From Nicotiana tabacum (Eukaryota > Streptophyta > Magnoliopsida > Solanales > Solanaceae), in contig NC_134082.1 of NCBI RefSeq assembly GCF_000715075.1, positions 107,362,399-107,426,398 of the forward strand: a stretch of DNA of 64,000 nt, given 5' to 3'. How positions within the stretch are numbered: position 1 is the first letter of the stretch; each line of letters begins with the position of its first letter. Made by a program: the position numbers and the translations under genes. The notes below the pieces were generated by a model. The model was not told where the DNA came from. It made no database searches and saw only the letters and a program-made list of their open reading frames with translations. This document shows, piece after piece, positions 11,240 through 23,376 of the stretch.

Positions 11240-13823
11240 TCAAATTATCCTAGGAGAAAATTCATCAAACTAGAATTTGATATCTTATCTTAGGAGAAAG
11301 ATTCATCGGACTAAGATTTGATATCTTATCTTGGGAGAAAAATTTCATCAGACCAAGATTGTGACTCTAGGAGATAAATCGTCAGACTAGGTCCATTTTG
11401 TTGTGATCTTAGGAGAAAGATTCATCCGACTATGATTTATCTTGGGAGAACAATTTCATCAGACCAAGATTTTGACTCTAGGAGATAAATCGTCAGACTA
11501 GGTCCATTTTGTTGTGATCTTAGGAGAAAGATTCATCCGACTAAGATTTTTTCTTGGTAGAACAATTTCATCAGACCAAGATTTTGACTCTAGGAGATAA
11601 ATCGTCAGACTAGGTCCATTTGTTGTGATCTTAGGAGAAAGATTCATCCGACTAAGATTTTATCTTGGGAGAACAATTTCATCAGACCAAGATTTTGACT
11701 CTAGGAGATAAATCGTCAGACTAGGTCCATTTGTTGTGATCTTAGGAGAAAGATTCATCCGACTAAGATTTTATCTTGGGAGAACAATTTCATCAGACCA
11801 AGATTTTGACTCTAGGAGATAAATCGTCAGACTAGGTCCATTTGTTGTGATCTTAGGAGAAAGATTCATCCGACTAAGATTTTATCTTGGGAGAACAATT
11901 TCATCAGACCAAGATTTTGACTCTAGGAGATAAATCGTCAGACTAGGTCCATTTGTTGTGATCTTAGGAGAAAGATTCATCCGACTAAGATTTTATCTTG
12001 GGAGAACAATTTCATCAGACCAAGATTTTGACTCTAGGAGATAAATCGTCAGACTAGGTCCATTTTGTTGTGATCTTAGGAGAAAGATTCATCCGACTAA
12101 GATTTTATCTTGGGAGATCAATTTCATCAGACCAAGATTTTGACTCTAGGAGATAAATCGTCAGACTAGGTCCATTTTGTTGTGATCTTAGGAGAAAGAT
12201 TCATCCGACTAAGATTTTATCTTGGGAGAACAATTTCATCAGACCAAGATTTTGATTCTAGGAGATAAATCGTCAGACTAGGTCCATTTTGTTGTTATCT
12301 TAGGAGAAAGATTCATCCGACTAAGATTTTATCTTGGGAGAAAAATTTCATCAGACCAAGATTTTGACTCTAGGAGATAAATCGTCAGACTAGGTCCATT
12401 TTGTTGTGATCTTAGGAGAAAGATTCATCCGACTAAGATTTTTATCTTGGGAGAACAATTTCATCAGACCAAGATTTTGACTCTAGGAGATAAATCGTCA
12501 GACTAGGTCCATTTGTTGTGATCTTAGGAGAAAGATTCATCCGACTAAGATTTTATCTTGGGAGAACAATTTCATCAGACCAAGATTTTGACTCTAGGAG
12601 ATAAATCGTTAGACTAGGTCCATTTGTTGTGATCTTAGGAGAAAGATTCATCCGACTAAGATTTTATCTTGGGAGAACAATTTCATTAGACCAAGATTTT
12701 GACTCTAGGAGATAAATCGTCAGACTAGGTCCATTTGTTGTGATCTTAGGAGAAAGATTCATCCGACTAAGATTTTATCTTGGGAGAACAATTTCATCAG
12801 ACCAAGATTTTGACTCTAGGGGATAAATCGTCAGACTAGGTCCATTTGTTGTGATCTTAGGAGAAAGATTCATCCGACTAAGATTTTATCTTGGGAGAAC
12901 AATTTCATCAGACCAAGATTTTGACTCTAGGAGATAAATCGTCAGACTAGGTCCATTTTGTTGTGATCTTAGGAGAAAGATTCATCCGACTAAGATTTTA
13001 TCTTGGGAGAACAATTTCATCAGACCAAGATTTTGACTCGGGAGGGAAATTCATCATACTAGGACTTTTTATCCTAGGAGAAAAATGTAAAGATCAATGA
13101 TTTGAGAAACTTACCTTTAAGATTCATCCGACTAAGATTTTATCTTGGGAGAACAATTTCATCAGACCAAGATTTTGATTCTAGGAGATAAATCGTCAGA
13201 CTAGGTCCATTTTGTTGTTATCTTAGGAGAAAGATTCATCCGACTAAGATTTTATCTTGGGAGAAAAATTTCATCAGACCAAGATTTTGACTCTAGGAGA
13301 TAAATCGTCAGACTAGGTCCATTTTGTTGTGATCTTAGGAGAAAGATTCATCCGACTAAGATTTTATCTTGGGAGAAAAATTTCATCAGACCAAGATTTT
13401 GACTCTAGGAGATAAATCGTCAGACTAGGTCCATTTTGTTGTGATCTTAGGAGAAAGATTCATCCGACTAAGATTTTATCTTGGGAGAAAAATTTCATCA
13501 GACCAAGATTTTGACTCTAGGAGATAAATCGTCAGACTAGGTCCATTTTGTTGTGATCTTAGGAGAAAGATTCATCCGACTAAGATTTTATCTTGGGAGA
13601 AAAATTTCATCAGACCAAGATTTTGACTCTAGGAGATAAATCGTCAGACTAGGTCCATTTTGTTGTGATCTTAGGAGAAAGATTCATCCGACTAAGATTT
13701 GATATCTTATCTTGGGAGAATATTTCATCGGACCAAGATTGTATCGGGAGGGAAATTCATCAGACTAGGACTTTTTATCCTAGGAGAAAAATGTAAAGAT
13801 CAATGATTTGAGAAACTTACCTT
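11240..13823. repeat. satellite-like array, 111-bp unit made of three hairpin sub-repeats, about 20 copies
   Basis: GGTCCATT recurs about every 111 bp from 11389 to 13652: 15 units, a break at 13038-13117, then 5 more. Each unit holds three roughly 37-bp sub-repeats, each starting with GGAGA and ending near TCATC-GA or CGTCAGA. Sub-repeat 1 is bounded by ATCTTAG and CTAAGAT, 2 by ATCTTGG and CCAAGAT, 3 by GACTCTAG and CTAGGTC. The flanking degenerate units (11240-11340) show the same pattern. It lies in the 3' untranslated part of element A. In pea, hypervariable 3' UTR arrays of Ogre elements are known as sources of satellite DNA, so this array fits that role. Confidence 0.95.
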
Positions 13824-15565
13824 CGTAATTCCTTCTTTTCTTTTCTCCTTCCTTCGCGCTGCTTTGTTCTTGCTTGCTGGGGATAATACCACTGCGGTAG
13901 TTTTCTTTCTTCCCCTCCTTCAAATTCATTTTTTTTTCAGAATTTATTTTCTCTCAACACTGCTGGGGATAAAAGTGTTATCTTCTTGGGATAACGTCGT
14001 TGAGGATAACGTTGCTGGGGAATTTTATCCCTTCAAATCGATGCTTCATTCTTCTGGAAGCTCCTAGGGATGATAATGGCTTTTGTTTTTCTGAGCACAA
14101 ATGTCATCCCTTTGTTCTGTCTACTGGGGATCAATTTCCTCCATTGGAAACTTATTATAATGGGGCAACACTGGTTCAAAGACCACTTCCCTTGAGACTG
14201 GTGTTATTTTTTATTCTTCCTCAAATGGGTACCTGACTTCCAGAAAATTTTCCAAATGAAAGGAAAATTTTCTGCCCCAGTTTTACAGTCTCCCTTATGG
14301 CATGCATTTCTGTCATCAATGCCATTTCTTTTACCTGTTTCAAAACAAAATTTGTTAGTTTGAAATGCGGTGGTTGGTTGTGATACTCCTTCTGGGATGG
14401 CCTTTTCCTTTTCTCCTTCCTTGCTCTGCGTTCCAAAACTTGTTGGGGATGATATTATTTGCTGGGGATAATCCTTTTCTGCTGGGGATATCCCTCTTCT
14501 TTCGTGGCATGGCTCGGAAACTTGTATTTTCCCGACCTTTTAGTCTCGCATGAATTTCCCAAATCATGCTTATTGCTCTCCTTGTTTGTCCACGGGCCTT
14601 GGCCTTGAGGTTTTGATAACCTTTGATTTCGGCAAGGATATCCCTCTTGACACTCGTCAATCCTTTAGTCAATCTCCTTTTGCTGGAGATATCTTTTTTT
14701 ACACTGGCCTAGCGCTTGTTCCTTGCTGACTATACCATTTGTATGTACTAGTCAGATCTTATCTTGGAAAGCTGATGGCCTTTTTTGAAGTCATTTCCCA
14801 CTGGTTCTGACCAAACAGACTCTACTGGAGAAATTTCTATGAAAGGAAAAGATAAAAGGGAATAGAATAAAAGACAAAGGAAAAAATGACTCTTTAACAA
14901 AAGAATCTATAAATAAAAACCTATCAAATGAAAACACAGACTCTAATGGTCATGACAGGCATATGTGGCCTATCCTTCGTCATCAATCGTCTTTCGAGAT
15001 CTTCCCTTGATTATCCCCCATCTGATTCCCAATCTTATTCGACTTGTAGTGCCCGAAGGGTTTTCACTATCAAGCCTCTCTCATTTTGGTTTTTCTCTCA
15101 GCTTGCGTCGCCTTATGGTGTCCGTAAAGATTTTCACCGATAAGACTCTCTCATTTGTATCACTTTCCAGCTGGGGATTTGGAGTGTTGTCGGTATGACT
15201 CTCTCTGCTGGAGATTAGAGTCCTTTCTGCTGTGGAACAGAATGTTATGTTCGCCGGTAAGACTCTCATTTGTCTGACTTGGCATCTTTTGCAGACTGGT
15301 CAGAAGGTCTTTCTTTGGACCGTAATGTGGGTTTTGGATAGGCTAGAAATAAAGGGTATTAAAGGCTCAAAAAACAAAATAAATTTGGGGTTCAAAATTA
15401 CAACCTTCGAAATCATATTTGTTTACAACAAGCGCAACCCTTGCCCCAGTTTCTTGCTTGGGGATTATTTATTTATTATATATATTTTTTAATTTTTTTT
15501 TGTTACACTATGCATATTACGCACATTATGCGCACTATGCACCCTATGACCGAGTCGTGAAGCAC

Positions 15566-15601
15566 CTACGTATCCTCTTTGAGGAATCAGGTCAAACGTA
15601 G
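15566..15601. repeat. two-tier hairpin module, copy H2
   Basis: Outer arms are CTACGT / ACGTAG and the inner stem is TCCTC / GAGGA around TTT (15573-15585). The conserved AATCAGGTCA lies between the inner stem and the right outer arm, and GTTCC follows. Confidence 0.65.
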
Positions 15602-16841
15602 TTCCAACTCCTCTTTGTCATTTGACTTTCTTATGTTTTTTTTTTCTTGATTTTTTTCTTTACCTTCCAGGCTCGTATTTCCTAATCGTTGCTATTGATT
15701 CCGAACGAGGGGTATGAAAGAAAATAAATAAGGCTCAAAAGGGGTAACGAAGGATAAAGTGTTTAGGTAGCAGAACAAAATGCCTTCGTCATTCCAGTCT
15801 TCAAAACATGCCAAGTGCAAACAACACAATTGAACATAGATTTATAGTCTCTTCCGATGGTGTTGGACTCGACAATTATGTTAAACACTTGCTTTTTCAA
15901 TTGTCATTTCTAAAGCATTGTTGGGCGACACTCTCACTCTCATAAATGACCCTCATGCCAATTCGGCGAATCTTGCATTTAACGGTTTTCTTTATGTTTT
16001 ACTTGCCCCAGTTCCACATGACTCGGGCTTCAAATAATCTCAAACTGTTCTTACTTCCCTTAAATGCTTTGATCACTTCTCCAGGGTTTTATGATTAACT
16101 TTTAGGGTTAGGCCCAAACTGCGTGCATATGTCATGTCACTAGAATCGGCGTTGAATAAAAATGATAAAAGTACTAAACAAAAAGATGACTGGAAACAAT
16201 AAAAGACCGGCTTTTGTATTAGACTACCGGCGAAATGGTTTGAATAATAAAACAAACAAAACAACCGGAATAAAATCCTAACACAGCCTTGACAAAACTT
16301 AAACAAATTGATATGACAAACTGGAAAGATAAGAAGGTTTGACACAAGACAATATTCGGATTACAACCCTAAGAATAATCCGGACAACAGAAATGACAAC
16401 AAAATAAGACACCACCAGCTTCTCTTTGCTAACCAAGGAACGGAGCGTCCTCCCACTTTATCAAAATTGGCATCTTTAGCCACTGAGCTTTGCATCAGTA
16501 TTGTCTAGACCGTTTCCAACTTCGATATCATCAACCTTAGTCAACAAGTCCCAATAGGATTCGAGTGCTTCTGCTATCAGGCCTGATCCCTGCAAAGTGT
16601 GCTTCTGGGTCTTGTATTTCCGGCTTACCACAAACCAACCACCTTCTTTCTTTGCGATTCAAAACAAGTTAGAATGGACTCAGTCGGTCCTCATTATTAA
16701 CAACATCTCTTTTTTTTCATTTTTCTTTTTTTTTGATTTTTTTTTCACTTTTTTCATATATTTTTTTTTCATTTTTTCTTTTCTTTTTTTTCGATTTTTT
16801 TTTTCGATTTTTTTGTTGTGGTCGAATCTTATGGAGATTTC

Positions 16842-16880
16842 CTATGTATCATGACCACGCATGAATCAGACCTTGCGTAG
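16842..16880. repeat. two-tier hairpin module, copy H3
   Basis: Outer arms CTATG / CGTAG pair with one G-U. The inner stem TCATG (16849-16853) / CATGA (16860-16864) has a different sequence from the other copies but is fully complementary. AATCAGACC and TTCGG flanks are conserved. Confidence 0.65.
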
Positions 16881-17690
16881 TTCGGACCAATAGACTGGGT
16901 AAGAACAATGAAACACATTTTTTCTTTGGAATTATCAATTTTCATAATAAAACAACTGGATTTCAAAGGTTTAAAGATGACCTACAAACTTGAAAATCAA
17001 ACAACCCACATATTCTAATCAAAAGATTTATAACCTCAAAACAAAAAGGTCAGCTTCCTTTCCCCGTTTTGACAAATGCAACCAAACGGTTATTTTTGCA
17101 AATGTGGCCCCTTCCAAATTTTGAGGCCGGAGAGGATTATTTTATGACACTTTACACACTTGTCCGTCTTTTACGAAAATAGCCTTTCGACAACTGAAAG
17201 ATACTCTGAGGCTATTTCGGCAAGAACGGTTTAAGACGCGGCCGAAGCTAGTTCGGCTTATTTTGACCAAAAATCTAAACGGTATTCACCTGACCGTTGA
17301 CTCTTTGTTTTTTTTCTAATTACAATAAAAACCAGGTGTTGCAACACGGCCCTTCAGAGCCTCGGGGACGAAGATTTTTTAAGGCTGCGTGGGTCAACTG
17401 GACCAAATTTTAAAAAATGACCCAAAGGTGGCTGTTTATGCAAAGTCAGCCTTCCGGCGTCCCTTTCGGGAACATTCGGCTATGTCTTGATAAAACAGCG
17501 TCACCCGACTTCTTTATGACAAAATTAAAATTTGACATATTTTTTTTTGGCTATTTTTTTAGCAAAAAGTGGAGGCTGGACACCGCCCGACTTATTTACG
17601 ACAAAATTAAAATTTTGACACGTTTTTTATTTATTTATTGGTTTTTGGCTTATTTTAGCAAAAGGGGGGGTTGGACCCGATGAGGGTTGC

Positions 17691-17729
17691 CTACGTATCT
17701 CACATCCGGTGAGAATCAAACCCGCGTAG
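17691..17729. repeat. two-tier hairpin module, copy H4
   Basis: Outer arms are CTACG (17691-17695) / CGTAG (17725-17729). The inner stem TCTCAC (17698-17703) / GTGAGA (17709-17714) is perfect around ATCCG. AATCAAACC lies 3' of the inner stem and TTCGGG follows the module. Confidence 0.65.
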
Positions 17730-18729
17730 TTCGGGCCAATTAACCGAACTATTTTAAAACAGGATTTTTTTTTTCGGCAGCAAATAACAAAACCACTTTC
17801 AAAGCACGACTCTTTTCATTTTCATTTTGTCATTTTCAGAAACAAATTAAAAAAACTATTTTAAAAGTAAGACTCTTTTTCATTGTCATTTTAGGGATAA
17901 ACAAACTATTTTCCTTTTTATATATATATTTTTTTATTTTTTATTAAAAAATAAGACAGAACAACGATTTTTTTTTCTCTATTTTTCCTTTGCTTTTAAT
18001 AAAACAAACTAATAAAACATTTTTTTTTCAAAATTTCGGCAGAGTTTTGACAATATTTGGGCATTGGTTTTTTTTTTCCAAAAATAAACAATCAATTCCC
18101 TAACCGCTATTTCCTTTTTTTTCAATTTCAAAATATTATTCCTGATATTCAAAAGTCAGTCAACACACAAATCCGGATCAAATAAGTGCGCAAGTAGCAG
18201 CAAGTAAGATGCATCAGGATGGTCATTTTCATTTTTTGGTACACCTGTTCTAGACAGACCCAACCCCTGTGTTGAGCCTCCAAAGTCAAATGCACGTGAT
18301 GCAAACAAACGTTCCTACTAGGGATCCGGCATGAAGCTGAGTTATTCTAAGTGAAAAAAAACCTGAGGCATATTGTTCTAGCCCTGGCTTACCCAAGTGG
18401 ACAGCTTGAGCCGAAATGGGGGCAACATACCGGGAGCACGAAAGTCTGCCCGATCTAGTTACTTGTCCCAACTTCGTCTTATTTGGTATGACTTCTAACA
18501 GAAAGGTGGGCCATGCGCACGTGTACACCATAAATTTAGAAGACTCAGAAAGAAGAAGGGTTTCGTAGCAGTTTTATATACACAATTCAGATAATATTAA
18601 AGCGGTAAAAGCATCATTTAGCACATTAAGCATATATCATGTAAAAATCAGATAATAAATAAAGCCAACTATAACAGTTATTTTAAGCTCGAATTCTTGA
18701 ACCCTGAACCAGTGGTTCTGGACTCTATG

Positions 18730-18747
18730 TCCCCAGCAGAGTCGCCA
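18730..18747 (-). promoter_or_regulatory. element A primer-binding site
   Basis: The minus strand reads TGGCGACTCTGCTGGGGA, four bases after the LTR end. Ogre elements are known to use a site of this kind, described as complementary to a tRNA-Arg 3' end; the tRNA assignment is from memory. Its place beside the 18752-23376 LTR sets the element's orientation as minus. Confidence 0.85.
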
Positions 18748-18751
18748 GAGC

Positions 18752-21700
18752 TGTCGCACCTCCTTTTACCGCCCCGCGAGGGTGCAGGGAGTTTTCTCCA
18801 ATTAAAGGACAGTCGAAACGGGATTTGTTTGTTTGTTTCAGAGTCGCCACTTGGGAATTTTAAGGTGTCCCAAGTCACCAATTTTAATCCCTGAATCGAG
18901 GAGAATATGACTTTGTTTATTATTCTGCGAACCAGAAATCCTGAGTAAGGAATTCTGTTAATCCGGAAGAAGGTGTTAGGCATTTCCGAATTCCGTGGTT
19001 CTAGCACGGTCGCTTAACTGTTTTTATTCTTGGCTTAATTATCTCGATTTTATATTTTTTATTGCATGATTTTGTTACCGCTTCTGTTTAGATTATTTAT
19101 AATTAAAGACCCTTCTTCGAATCGAATCACGCGTACGTGTATTCGTTTTATATATTATATTTTTTTTACGTGAGAAATCGTGTCACGCGTACCTGTACAC
19201 AATGATATTGATAATATATTTATTATAAAAATAATAATTATTTTTTTCGAAATTGTGTTTAAAAATAAAATTAAGATCATTCGCCTTTCTTAAATAGTGA
19301 ACCACACATCTCGGGTTTTATAAAATTAATTTAATATCCCCCGACGAATCTCTTTTTTGATAAAAATTTGCTCGAAATTGCGCGAACGCATAATCCGAAT
19401 TGCCTTTAGAAGTATAATCAAGTCACGCGAACGCATCCTTAATTATGCAAATATTCTTGATAGTAATATAAATTCTCTACAAATGTTTATTGCATCCATC
19501 TATTTTTAAATGTAAGAGTCATGGAGAATCACCGATTGGGATGCCACCAAATGTCTTGACAAAGAATTCAAAATTTATTAGGCGTTGCTACAAGTCTTAT
19601 TTTACGCGTATGAATTATATACCTCAAAACTATTCAAATTTTAAAAAAATTAATGATATGAAAAAGAGACAAACAACATGTAACTAAAAATACTACCATT
19701 TTTATCGTGGATACAACATTAATATATCCAAAAATCGAATCGCATATAAAACTGGAAAGAGAATTAATTTGATAGACAAATTAATAGTTTCTGAAGAATT
19801 TTCATTGTTATATTTAATGCGAACTCTATTTCTACATATCCTTGACATAAAATATTGCAATTCGTGCTTATAAATCCCATATCCTTTTCATATACTTGTT
19901 TTTAGTCCAAAGTTATAATTATTAGTTAATTTTTGATTACGAAGATTGAGTTTGAGATAAATAAACCAATTCTTATTCTCTGCCTAAGCGAATATTTGCA
20001 AACACTAACTCTATATTTTGTAAAAAATCATCGACATTATTTCATACATTAAAAGAAATGAGTTGATCGCGTTCCTAAAATAACTATGCCATTTGTTATT
20101 AAGAAAGAGAACTAATCTACCAATTGATTTAATAAGACGACATCATCTAGCCTTAAACAAAATTGGATATTTGACAAAATAAGCTAGTAATGTAATTTCT
20201 GGGTATTTTCATACTATTCTTTACTTAGCTAACAATATCACAAGATTTAATTAATGGCCAATTTTCTGCAATGTTCCCTATCTCAACAATTTAAACAGTA
20301 AATGTTATCACTAGTCCTCAAAACATATAAGATTATCGTGGAATTTACTACTCCAGAAGGTTAATTAGTTAACAATTTATCATGTCAAGTATAATACTAT
20401 ATTAACCAACTGAAACTTAAACTAATAAAATTTAAATGAGTAGAAGACATCCTTATAATTCCAAACTTCATTTACTTGCCATATTGAAGCTTTTCATGAC
20501 ATGAATTTACAGATAGGTACCTGATATTGGAAGCAAAAGAAAATGAAGATGAGAATCAGCGACAGTAATAACAGTGCAACAGCAACAACTGCCCAGCAAC
20601 AGTAACAACCCAGGAACAGAGTTTGGAAACCAGCAGAACAGTAATCCCAAAAACAAAAGCTTCAAGCTTTGAATGAAACAACAACCATTAATACTAATTT
20701 CAAACAAAGAAAGAAAGCAAAAGATTTTTTAGTTTTTATTTTTATTTTTGAAAGCTTAAATATTTTTCGGAATTTTTCTTTCTCTTAAATGTTCAGCCCT
20801 TTTTTTCTTCTCTCTTTTTCTTCTCAGATTCGTTTTTTCTCTCTATCTGTATCTGTGTGTATTTTTCTCTATCTGTCTTTCTATTCTGATTTCAAGACTT
20901 CTTATAACCCATCCCATAAATCTTTCCATTAATTAAAATCAATACTTTTTCTCTACCCAACCCATTATCTTCCCACTCATCCCCATTACATTAAATAAAC
21001 ATATCACACCACCCCATTATATTTTGTCCCCCATGCCTAACATAAAATAATACAAGATTCCCCCCACTAAATTTTGTCTTGTCCCCCCTTTATATTAAAT
21101 AACCATATCACAACCCACCCCATTTCATTTTGTCCCCCATGCTTCAAATAAACAATTACAAAATGTACAATTTCTAAACTACCCCTCCGACCCTATTGCA
21201 AATTACTATTTTACCCCCGAAAGTACTATAAATTACCAAACTACCCATCAGCTATAACACATCATTTAATCAAACTTAACCAAAATATAGACAATATGAT
21301 TAATTTCTAACAATGTTCAAACAACAAATTTCATGAACATGATTTATTCAACATTTCAACAACAAAGCACATGAACATGAATTGAACAACAAAGAACAAC
21401 TAAAATTTGATTGAACAATATTTTAGCAACAAACAATCCTATTTTTGGATTCAACAACAACAACAAACAAGTATATTTAGATTTCTAAATTCAATAATAT
21501 TGAACTTAAAATCAACTATTCTAACAACATTACAACAAACAATTCTTATATTAAACTTTAAACAAGATTATGAGACCAATTCAAGAAATAATCATAAATG
21601 ATAAACAAGAAATCAAACTATACAAAATTCGGATTCAAGATCATCCAAACAAAGTATGAACATGAATGAAATCTATATTAAACAACAAACATGACGGTTT

Positions 21701-23376
21701 AAAACGATTAAATCAATATATTTCCTTTAACACAACTAAATTCTTTTTAGACAAATAACAAGATCGACGAATAAACAATTATGAACTTAAGCTTGAACTT
21801 AACAATATTAACAATTTCTAACAATACATAAACACATGAAACAAATTGATGAAATAGTTAATTAAATTTCAATTTGAATCTAACAAACATCAAATTAACA
21901 AATATTCACTTAAACAATAATACAAACATGAAATGAATATGAAAACAACTAATTAAACTTCTATTTTGAAATCTGAAAATTAATTTTAACAAAGCACATG
22001 AACATGAACAAACTAGAAAAATGATTTCAACGATGAACAACGAACAAAACAAGAATTGAATTCTTTAACGATTTTGGATCCGGAAAATATCAAACAAAAA
22101 TATGGACAAAAATAAAACTCAAAAATAACTAACCGGAGATGAATCAACGACGAACTTTGATTGTAAACAAATCTGTCCGAGAACGAATCTCGCACCAAGA
22201 TAACTTGACGTCGAAGACGACTACGAACGGACGACCAAAGAAGGTGGTCGTTTGGCATCGTTTAAAAACGAACAATGGAAGCCCGCCACAAGCAGAAGGC
22301 AGCAGCAGCAACACTGTTGGAGCAGCAGCATGGAATAGTAGTAGCAGCAGTGTCGGAGAAGATGCAACGGCAGCCATGGGAGCTCGAGTTCGAGCTCGAT
22401 GAAGCTCGTCCATGGCTGGACGCGGCGGGCAGCAGTTGTGGTGGTTTGTTTAGACGACACAGCAGCAATATGACGGATGAAAAATGCAGCAGCAGCAGTG
22501 TTGGAGAAGAAGAAAACGCAACAGCAGGAGGAGAAGCAACTACGGGCAACAATGGTGGCGTAGAAGTTGCTCGACGAACTTGAAAAACGCAGCCATGGCA
22601 GCGAGGGGATGTCGTGGGGGTGAGAGTGGTTGTGTTGTGTGTGTGTTGACGTGAGGGGGGCAGGGGTGTGAGGGGGGAAGGTCTGCCATGGGAGGAGCTT
22701 GGGGAAGCTTGAGGAAGAAGAAGAAGATAGGAGGGGGCGGATGGATTTCTTAGGGTTTTCTTCTTCTTCTTTTCTTTTATGTTTTGTTTTTGTTTTGTGT
22801 TTTGAAAAATGAAGAAGGGTGTTGGGTATTTGGGTTAATGGACTGGGTCGAGCCAGTTCGAAATGGACTGGGTCGTAGGGAAGATTGGGCCATTTTTTGG
22901 GCCTGTGGCTTGAAATCGAAGAAGAGGCCCAATTCCGACTTTCTTTATATTTTCGCTCTCTTTCTTCTTTTATTTCTCTAAAACTAAATTATAAAAATAC
23001 TTAAACTATTATTAAGAATTAAATTAAGTTATAAAAGCGCAAATTAACTCCCAATAACAATTAACGCACAATTAAGTAATAATTAAGCATAAAATTGTAT
23101 ATTTGGACATTAAATGCTAAAAATGCAAACGATGCCTATTTTTGTAATTTTTAATTTTTGTAAAACAAATTTAATTACTAACAATTGTAGAATTAAATCC
23201 TACATGCAAAATGCGACATATTTTTGTATTTTTTATTAATTTAGCAAATAAACATGCACAGACAAATACAAATAATTATTCAAAATATCACAAAATTGCA
23301 CACCAAAGAAAAATCATTTTATTTTTGAAATTTTTTGGGAGTAATTCTCATATAGGGCAAAAATCACGTGCTTACA
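18752..23376 (-). repeat. element A sense 5' LTR (4625 bp)
   Basis: TG...CA-bounded, and nearly identical to 5161-9772 apart from scattered substitutions and small indels. It contains a CAG-rich, GC-rich block (about 22270-22600) whose short open frames appear on both strands and repeat at 8680-8990; I regard these as composition-driven, not genes. It also carries the conserved block GAAGGTGTTAGGCATTTCC near 18968 and a primer-site mimic at 18839-18849. Confidence 0.9.

Larger units (their letters stand above)
13824..18729 (-). other. element A internal non-coding region
   Basis: About 4.9 kb lies between the satellite and the primer site with no recognisable gag, PR, RT, RNase H, integrase or ORF1 motif on either strand; open frames are at most 105 codons and unlike any family I know. 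It contains six of the element's seven GCTGGGGA words (antisense strand; 13876 to 15177), hairpin modules H2-H4, long T-rich tracts (16710-16815 and 17930-18130), and the sense 5' leader at 18300-18729. It may be a relic of coding sequence too decayed to read. Confidence 0.6.
5161..23376 (-). mobile_element. element A: Ogre-like LTR retrotransposon with no recognisable ORF
   Basis: Two 4.6-kb LTRs (5161-9772 and 18752-23376) flank a 9-kb internal region. In sense (minus) orientation the LTR starts TGTAAGCACGTGATTTTTGC and ends GGTGCGACA. A perfect 5-bp target duplication ACAGT lies at 5156-5160 and 23377-23381. The primer site follows the sense 5' LTR (18730-18747) and a polypurine tract precedes the sense 3' LTR (9773-9790). 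Mismatches between the LTRs are few by eye, so insertion is recent compared with its neighbours. No gag or pol motif was found on either strand of the internal region. Long LTRs, the primer site and 3' tandem arrays fit the Ogre (Ty3/gypsy TAT) group. The lack of ORFs fits a LARD-type non-autonomous derivative, which would need enzymes in trans. Confidence 0.9.

Noticed and set aside
11240..13823. Possible CRISPR-like array
   Set aside because: Units are contiguous 111-bp tandem repeats with no variable spacers, in a plant retroelement.
14355..14672. 105-codon minus-strand frame in element A as a gag remnant
   Set aside because: Basic composition only; no capsid or zinc-knuckle pattern and no match to the gag stub of element B.
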